This document shows, one piece after another, positions 59,751 to 64,000 of a stretch of 64,000 bases of DNA. The stretch spans positions 1 through 64,000 of the forward strand of contig NZ_FNET01000032.1 in assembly GCF_900100275.1 (NCBI RefSeq). Direction: 5' to 3'. This DNA comes from Lentzea albidocapillata subsp. violacea. GTDB taxonomy: Bacteria; Actinomycetota; Actinomycetes; Mycobacteriales; Pseudonocardiaceae. How positions within the stretch are numbered: the first letter of the stretch is position 1; each line of letters begins with the position of its first letter. A model generated the notes under the pieces. That model did no database searches, had not been told where the DNA came from, and saw only the letters and a list, made by a program, of their open reading frames with translations. Made by a program: the position numbers and the translations under genes.

Positions 59751-62135
59751 ATGGGCAGGGAGTCACGTCTGGAGACGCTGCACGGCGCGTTGCTCGCGAA
59801 GGCCGGCCAGCCGGTGCTGTTCGGCGATCTCGTCCGCGCGGTCTGGGGCGACGAACCACCGGCGGGACCGCTGCCCGCGTTGCGCAGCCTCGTGCGCAGG
59901 CTGCGGCAGTCCGTCGACGACGAGATCGTCACCGACGCGTCCGGCTACCGGCTCGTCGTGCGCAGGCCAGGTCCTGCTCAGCTGCCCGCGGACCTGCCGG
60001 ACTTCGTCGGCCGCGAGGAAGAGCTCGCCGCGCTGTGTTCAACGGACTCGCCGGTGCTCGCGATCACCGGGCCTCCCGGCGTCGGCAAGACGGCGCTCGC
60101 GGTCCGGCTCGCCCACCGCGTCCGCGACCGGTTTCCCGACGGCCAGCTGCACGTCGACCTGCGCGGGTTCGCGACGGGACCGGCGGTCACCGTCGAGCAG
60201 GCGCTCGGCCGGTTCCTGCGCGCGCTCGGCGTGCCGCCCGCGAACATCCCCGTGGACTTGGACGAGCAGGTCGAGCTCTACCGGGCGAAGCTGCAGGGCC
60301 GGCGCGTGCTCGTGCTGCTCGACAACGCCACCGAGCTGAGCCCGCTCGTGCCGGACGTCGAGGGCTGCAAGGCCATCGTGACCAGCCGCAACGAGCTTCC
60401 CGGCCAGACCAGACTCGCCGTGCTGGCCGACGACGAGGCCGGCGCGTTGCTCGACCGGTTGAAGATCGACGGCACGGTGGACGACCGCGCCGAGCTGATC
60501 AGGTTGTGCGCGAACCTGCCGCTGGCGCTGCGCATCGCGGGCGCGCACCTCGCCGACCGTCACCTGCCGGACTACCTCGCCGACCTGCGCGGCGACGGCA
60601 GGCTGGACGCGCTGGAGATCGAGGGCGACGCGGCGGTGCGGGCGGCGTTCGCGTTGTCCTACAAGGCTTTACCGAGCGCCGCTCAACGGCTGTTTCGCTT
60701 GCTCGGCGCGCACCCCGGCGCGGACTTCGACCTGCCGGACGCGCTCGTGCTCGGTGATCTGTCCACTGAGGACGGCGAGTGGCTGGTTCGGGTGCTGGTG
60801 CGGTCCGGACTCGTGCAGGAGGCCGGAGAACGGTTCCAGGCGCACGACCTGATCCGGCTCTTCGCCTCCGAACTGGTGGGCTCCGAGGGACCGCCCGCGC
60901 TGCTCCGGCTGACGTCGTTCTACTTGGGCACCGCGTGCCACGCCGCAGAGCTCGTCGCCCCAGCGGTCACCCGGCTGGACCCGTTGCCGCTCGTCCTCGA
61001 AGGGCGCACCTTCACGACCACCGCCGAGGCGCGGGCGTGGCTCGACGCGAGACGCGCCGTGCTCGTGGCAGTGGTGCAGGTTGCGCCGCATCCGTTCGCG
61101 TCCCATCTCGCCGACGCGTTGCGCGGCTACCTCAACTACTGCGGCTACCGGACAGACCAAGGCACGATGCTTGTCGCGGGCCTCACGTCGGCGCGCGCGG
61201 CGGGTGACCGGGTTCGCGAAACCGCGATGCTCAACGGTCTCGGACACCTCCACTGGAGGCTGGGCGCCTACTCCCAAGCCTTGGAGTCGTACGGCGCGGC
61301 AGCCGAGCTGGCCACTTCGGACCTCATGAAGGGCACGCTGCTCAACAACATGGGGCTGGTCAAGCGCGACATCCACGACCTCAACGGTGCACTCGCGGAC
61401 ATGGAGGCGGCGCGGCGCGTGTCGCTGGGCCACCCGCCCCTCTACCTGACCGTGCTGTCCAACCTGGGCACCGTCCACGGTGTCCGCGGCGAACTGCGCA
61501 AGGCGATCGAGTATTTCGAGGAGGCCGTGCGGCTGTCGGAGGAGCACGGGTTCCTGATCAAGACCGCCGTCGCCCACGAGAACCTCGGAGTCGTCCACAC
61601 GGACCTGGGTGAGTACGACCGGGCGCGGCGCCACCTGGAGGCCGCCTGGACCGGCTACCAACAGGCCATCTCGGCTGAAGCCAGGCCGAACGTGCTGATC
61701 AACATGGCCGAGGTGGCCGGCCTGGCCGGTGACCACGAGAAGGCCAGGACCTTGGCGTCGCGGGGGCTCGAGTTGGCACGGAAGATCGACGAGGTACGGG
61801 TCGAGGTCGAGGCGTTGATCGTGCTGGACGAACTGGACACCGCGATCGAACTGGCGAACCGGATCAACTTCCCGCTCGGACGCCGTAAGGCGCAGCTGAA
61901 GCTCGCAAGGCACGATCCGGCGCTTGCCACGGAGCTGCTGCGGGACGTGCGGGACAGCGGTGACCTGCTGCTGGAGTCCAAGGCCGTGCTCGCGCTGGCC
62001 GAGGCGACCGATGACGCGACACTCGTGCGGGAGGCGCTGGAACTCGCGAAGGCACGCGAGCAGGGCGCCGTGGTGGCGCGAGCGGAGGAGATCCTCGCTC
62101 AGCCGCCCGCGAACGGCGGCAGCACGTCCAGCTGA
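59751..62135 (+). CDS. AfsR-like NB-ARC/TPR regulator with a short winged helix and no BTAD
   Basis: A 794-residue STAND protein. The first 65 residues resemble the second half of an OmpR/SARP winged helix (VLFGDLVRAVWGDEPPAGPLPALRSLVRRLRQ, ending GYRLVV). The BTAD is absent. NB-ARC follows directly (FVGREEELAAL, Walker A GPPGVGKTA near 105-113, VLVLLDNA, VTSRNELPG, LPLALRIAGA). The C-terminal part (about 470-790) is TPR repeats. It probably controls transcription after nucleotide-dependent oligomerisation. The 3' end overlaps moaD by 37 bp tail to tail. Confidence 0.83.
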   Translation: MGRESRLETLHGALLAKAGQPVLFGDLVRAVWGDEPPAGPLPALRSLVRRLRQSVDDEIVTDASGYRLVVRRPGPAQLPADLPDFVGREEELAALCSTDSPVLAITGPPGVGKTALAVRLAHRVRDRFPDGQLHVDLRGFATGPAVTVEQALGRFLRALGVPPANIPVDLDEQVELYRAKLQGRRVLVLLDNATELSPLVPDVEGCKAIVTSRNELPGQTRLAVLADDEAGALLDRLKIDGTVDDRAELIRLCANLPLALRIAGAHLADRHLPDYLADLRGDGRLDALEIEGDAAVRAAFALSYKALPSAAQRLFRLLGAHPGADFDLPDALVLGDLSTEDGEWLVRVLVRSGLVQEAGERFQAHDLIRLFASELVGSEGPPALLRLTSFYLGTACHAAELVAPAVTRLDPLPLVLEGRTFTTTAEARAWLDARRAVLVAVVQVAPHPFASHLADALRGYLNYCGYRTDQGTMLVAGLTSARAAGDRVRETAMLNGLGHLHWRLGAYSQALESYGAAAELATSDLMKGTLLNNMGLVKRDIHDLNGALADMEAARRVSLGHPPLYLTVLSNLGTVHGVRGELRKAIEYFEEAVRLSEEHGFLIKTAVAHENLGVVHTDLGEYDRARRHLEAAWTGYQQAISAEARPNVLINMAEVAGLAGDHEKARTLASRGLELARKIDEVRVEVEALIVLDELDTAIELANRINFPLGRRKAQLKLARHDPALATELLRDVRDSGDLLLESKAVLALAEATDDATLVREALELAKAREQGAVVARAEEILAQPPANGGSTSS

Positions 62136-62356
62136 GAACCGGCGGGCACGCGCACCGACGTGTCGCGCACGGCGACGCCGTCCAGCAGGAAGCTCGACGC
62201 GGCGAGGACCTTGCCGAGCTTCGAGCCGTGCCGTTCGCCGATGGTGCTGACCACGAGCGCCACGGTGGGTTCGGAGGCGTCTAGCTGCAGGTCCTCGTCG
62301 GCCACCCCGGCCGCGGCCCGCGCACCTGCGAAGTAGCGGATCTTCACGGCCGTCAC
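62099..62356 (-). CDS. moaD: Molybdopterin synthase sulfur carrier subunit
   Basis: An 85-residue ubiquitin-fold protein ending in the Gly-Gly needed for the thiocarboxylate (DVLPPFAGG). VKIRYFAGARAAAG is typical of MoaD. The GTG at 62356 is preferred over the ATG at 62362 because GGAGG abuts that ATG but lies 6 nt from the GTG. Downstream of moaA on the same strand. Confidence 0.9.
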   Translation of the reverse strand: MTAVKIRYFAGARAAAGVADEDLQLDASEPTVALVVSTIGERHGSKLGKVLAASSFLLDGVAVRDTSVRVPAGSQLDVLPPFAGG

Positions 62357-62358
62357 TG

Positions 62359-63417
62359 TCATCCTCCGATGGAGCTCATGGGGCGGTCGGGCTGCGAGAA
62401 GCCCGCGTCGTTGATGCCGTGACCGGCCGCCTTGGCCCACATCGTGGCACGCCAGGCGTCGGCGATCGCGGCGTCGGGGGAGCCGTCGCGCAGCAGCGTG
62501 CGCAGGTCGGTCTCGCCCTGGCTGAACAGGCAGTTGCGGATCTGGCCGTCCGAGGTGAGCCGGGTGCGGTCGCAGGCGGCGCAGAACGGCCTGGTCACCG
62601 ACGCGATCACGCCGACGACCGCGGGGCCGCCGTCGACCAGCCAGCGTTCGGCCGGCGCACCGCCGCGCGGGACCTCCGACGGGGTCAGGGTGAACGCGGT
62701 CGAGAGCATCGTGAGGATCTCATCGGCCGTGACCATGTTCGTGCGCGTCCAGCCGTGCTGCGCATCGAGCGGCATCTGTTCGATGAACCGCAGCTGGTAG
62801 CCGTTCTCGACGCAGAACCGCAGCAGCGGGACGGCCTCGTCCTCGTTCAGTCCGCGCATCAGCACGGAGTTGACCTTCACCGGCTCCAGCCCGGCCGCGC
62901 GGGCGGCGTCGAGGCCGTCCAGCACGTCCGTGATGCGGTCGCGCCTGGTCAGCGTCGCGAACCTGTCCGGATCGAGGGTGTCGAGCGAGACGTTGATCCG
63001 GTTCAGGCCGGCGTCCTTCAACGACTGCGCGCGCCGCGAGAGCCCGATGCCGTTCGAGGTCATCGACATGCGCGGACGCGGTTCGAGTTCGGCCGTCGCG
63101 GCGATGACCTGCTCCAGGCCCCGCCGCAGCAACGGCTCGCCGCCGGTGAACCTGATGTCCGAGACGCCCAGGTCGACCACGGCGATGCGCATGAGCCGGA
63201 TCAGTTCGGCGTCGGTGAGCAGCTCGTCCTTCTGCAACCAGTCGAGGCCCTCGGCGGGCATGCAGTAGGTGCAGCGCAGGTTGCACCGGTCGGTCAGCGA
63301 GACCCGGAGGTCCTTCGCCACCCGCCCGAACCTGTCGACGAGCAGCGGCGTGTCCGGACGTGCGGACGCGTCCGGCGTGCCCCGCACGATGGGTAGTCCC
63401 AACTCCACTGCTGTCAC
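62359..63417 (-). CDS. moaA: GTP 3',8-cyclase (radical SAM)
   Basis: A 352-residue radical-SAM enzyme that starts Moco synthesis from GTP. The SAM cluster CxxxCxxC is Cys45, Cys49, Cys52 in DRCNLRCTYC. The second cluster is CAACDR with a later Cys in IRNC. FTGGEPLLR is the SAM-binding GGE motif. The protein ends in SSIGG, the usual Gly-Gly. GTG at 63417 has TAAGCT 7 nt upstream. It is followed at once by moaD. Confidence 0.94.
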   Translation of the reverse strand: MTAVELGLPIVRGTPDASARPDTPLLVDRFGRVAKDLRVSLTDRCNLRCTYCMPAEGLDWLQKDELLTDAELIRLMRIAVVDLGVSDIRFTGGEPLLRRGLEQVIAATAELEPRPRMSMTSNGIGLSRRAQSLKDAGLNRINVSLDTLDPDRFATLTRRDRITDVLDGLDAARAAGLEPVKVNSVLMRGLNEDEAVPLLRFCVENGYQLRFIEQMPLDAQHGWTRTNMVTADEILTMLSTAFTLTPSEVPRGGAPAERWLVDGGPAVVGVIASVTRPFCAACDRTRLTSDGQIRNCLFSQGETDLRTLLRDGSPDAAIADAWRATMWAKAAGHGINDAGFSQPDRPMSSIGG

Positions 63418-63418
63418 C

Positions 63419-63438
63419 TTGTTCAGCTTAATGAACAA
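63419..63438. promoter_or_regulatory. Inverted repeat over the moaA promoter
   Basis: TTGTTCA and TGAACAA flank a 6-nt spacer. The repeat covers the minus-strand -10 box TAAGCT (63425-63430) of moaA, so a protein bound here would block moaA. Confidence 0.55.
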
Positions 63439-63509
63439 CTCCTTGTAGGTGACTCCACAAACGAGGTTTCTCACGTTCCGCCCATTTGGAGCACTCTGAC
63501 AATCAAATG

Positions 63510-63525
63510 TCTTAGCGGCTAAGAT
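63510..63525. promoter_or_regulatory. MarR-type operator overlapping the marR -10 box
   Basis: TCTTAG and CTAAGA form a perfect inverted repeat around CGG (63510-63524). The -10 box TAAGAT (63520-63525) of the downstream gene lies in its right arm, 7 nt before the ATG, which fits autorepression. Confidence 0.6.
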
Positions 63526-63532
63526 GTTTGGC

Positions 63533-63979
63533 ATGGAACCCGAGGTGCTGGAGAGGTTCACCTGGTACATGCGGGAGCAGAGCGCGCTCACCGTCATGTT
63601 CCACGCTCGGGTCGCCGAGCAGATGGGCCTGTCCGCGACAGACGAGAAGTGCCTCGATCTCGCCATGCGGGCGGACGGACCGCTCACCGCGGGCCGGATC
63701 GCCGACCTGTCCGGTCTCTCCACCGGTGCCGTCACGGGCGTGATCGATCGCCTCGAGCGTGCCGGATATGTCCGTCGTGTCCGTGATCCCCATGACCGCC
63801 GCAAGGTCCTGGTCGAGGTCACGCCCGGTGACCTGGACAAGCTCGGCGCGCCGTTCGAGAAGGCCCGCGACAGCCTCGTCGAGGTTCTCGGCCACTTCGA
63901 CGACGACGAACTTCAGGTGATCGAGCGTTATCTCAAGCTCCAGACCGAGACGTTTCGCAGGCGCGTGATCGATACTTAG
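63533..63979 (+). CDS. MarR-family transcriptional regulator
   Basis: A 148-residue winged-helix regulator: MGLSATDEKCLDLAMRADGPLTAGRIADLSGLSTGAVTGVIDRLERAGYVRRVRDPHDRRKVLVEV holds the wHTH with the conserved DxRR wing; helices on both sides form the dimer. ATG at 63533 is chosen because TAAGAT is 7 nt upstream. Divergent from moaA by 115 bp, so it may also act on molybdenum genes. A further gene may begin past 63980 but is cut by the window end. Confidence 0.9.
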   Translation: MEPEVLERFTWYMREQSALTVMFHARVAEQMGLSATDEKCLDLAMRADGPLTAGRIADLSGLSTGAVTGVIDRLERAGYVRRVRDPHDRRKVLVEVTPGDLDKLGAPFEKARDSLVEVLGHFDDDELQVIERYLKLQTETFRRRVIDT

Positions 63980-64000
63980 GCCCATGTGGCACTACTTGAT

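Overview
The window is high-GC actinobacterial DNA. Gene content and order point to the Pseudonocardiales (Lentzea, Saccharothrix or Amycolatopsis-like), inferred from family knowledge and not from a search. Two blocks follow the gene order of Mycobacterium tuberculosis. One is Rv0435c-Rv0440 (cdc48-like ATPase, pssA, psd, moeA, groEL2, 0.4-11.3 kb). The other is Rv0861c-Rv0869c (XPB helicase, helicase-associated protein, small protein, moaC, mog, moaE, rpfA, moaD, moaA, 41-63.4 kb). In this genome the second block is split by insertions. No rRNA, tRNA or CRISPR array was recognised.

Layout. 0-0.36 kb: a nested palindrome and short direct repeats. 0.36-11.4 kb: housekeeping block with phospholipid synthesis, an M48 protease, moeA, an AIM24 protein, a cold-shock protein, a Ser/Thr kinase and groEL2 behind two CIRCE operators. 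11.4-12.6 kb: an SCP1.201/DddA-like deaminase toxin with an Imm1 immunity gene. 12.8-13.9 kb: a sigma factor and a coupled partner. 14.3-19.4 kb: cutC and a dasABCD-like aminosugar import and hydrolysis operon with two DasR-type sites. 19.4-21.1 kb: pspC and a solo TnpB element. 21.1-28.8 kb: a form II CO-dehydrogenase-type molybdenum hydroxylase operon (coxD, coxE, xdhC, coxS, coxL, coxM, coxG). 28.8-35.6 kb: CapA, a DUF6892-like protein, a response regulator/kinase/lipoprotein/menC operon and a double-domain S1 protease. 35.6-40.7 kb: a phosphonate-type locus (PhnE, PhnC, PhnD, FAD oxidase, GntR, HAD). 40.7-52.7 kb: XPB helicase, four paralogous Cys-rich membrane proteins, an orphan binding protein, a four-gene conservon and a His/Asp/Trp-rich exported peptide. 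52.8-64 kb: the second conserved block, including a malic enzyme, Moco genes, rpfA, an NB-ARC/TPR regulator and MarR.

Themes. (1) Molybdenum: moeA, moaA, moaC, moaD, moaE and mog lie in the same window as a molybdo-flavo-iron-sulfur hydroxylase and its maturation genes. (2) Coding minisatellites: three genes between 31.7 and 40.8 kb carry tandem repeats in frame (33 bp x4, 24 bp x11, 30 bp x3). The 24-bp array is made of 17-bp near-palindromes inside an oxidoreductase and is the most unusual object here. (3) Leaderless expression: twelve genes have a TANNNT box exactly 6-7 nt before the start codon. (4) Translational coupling: most operon genes overlap by ATGA, GTGA or TGATG.
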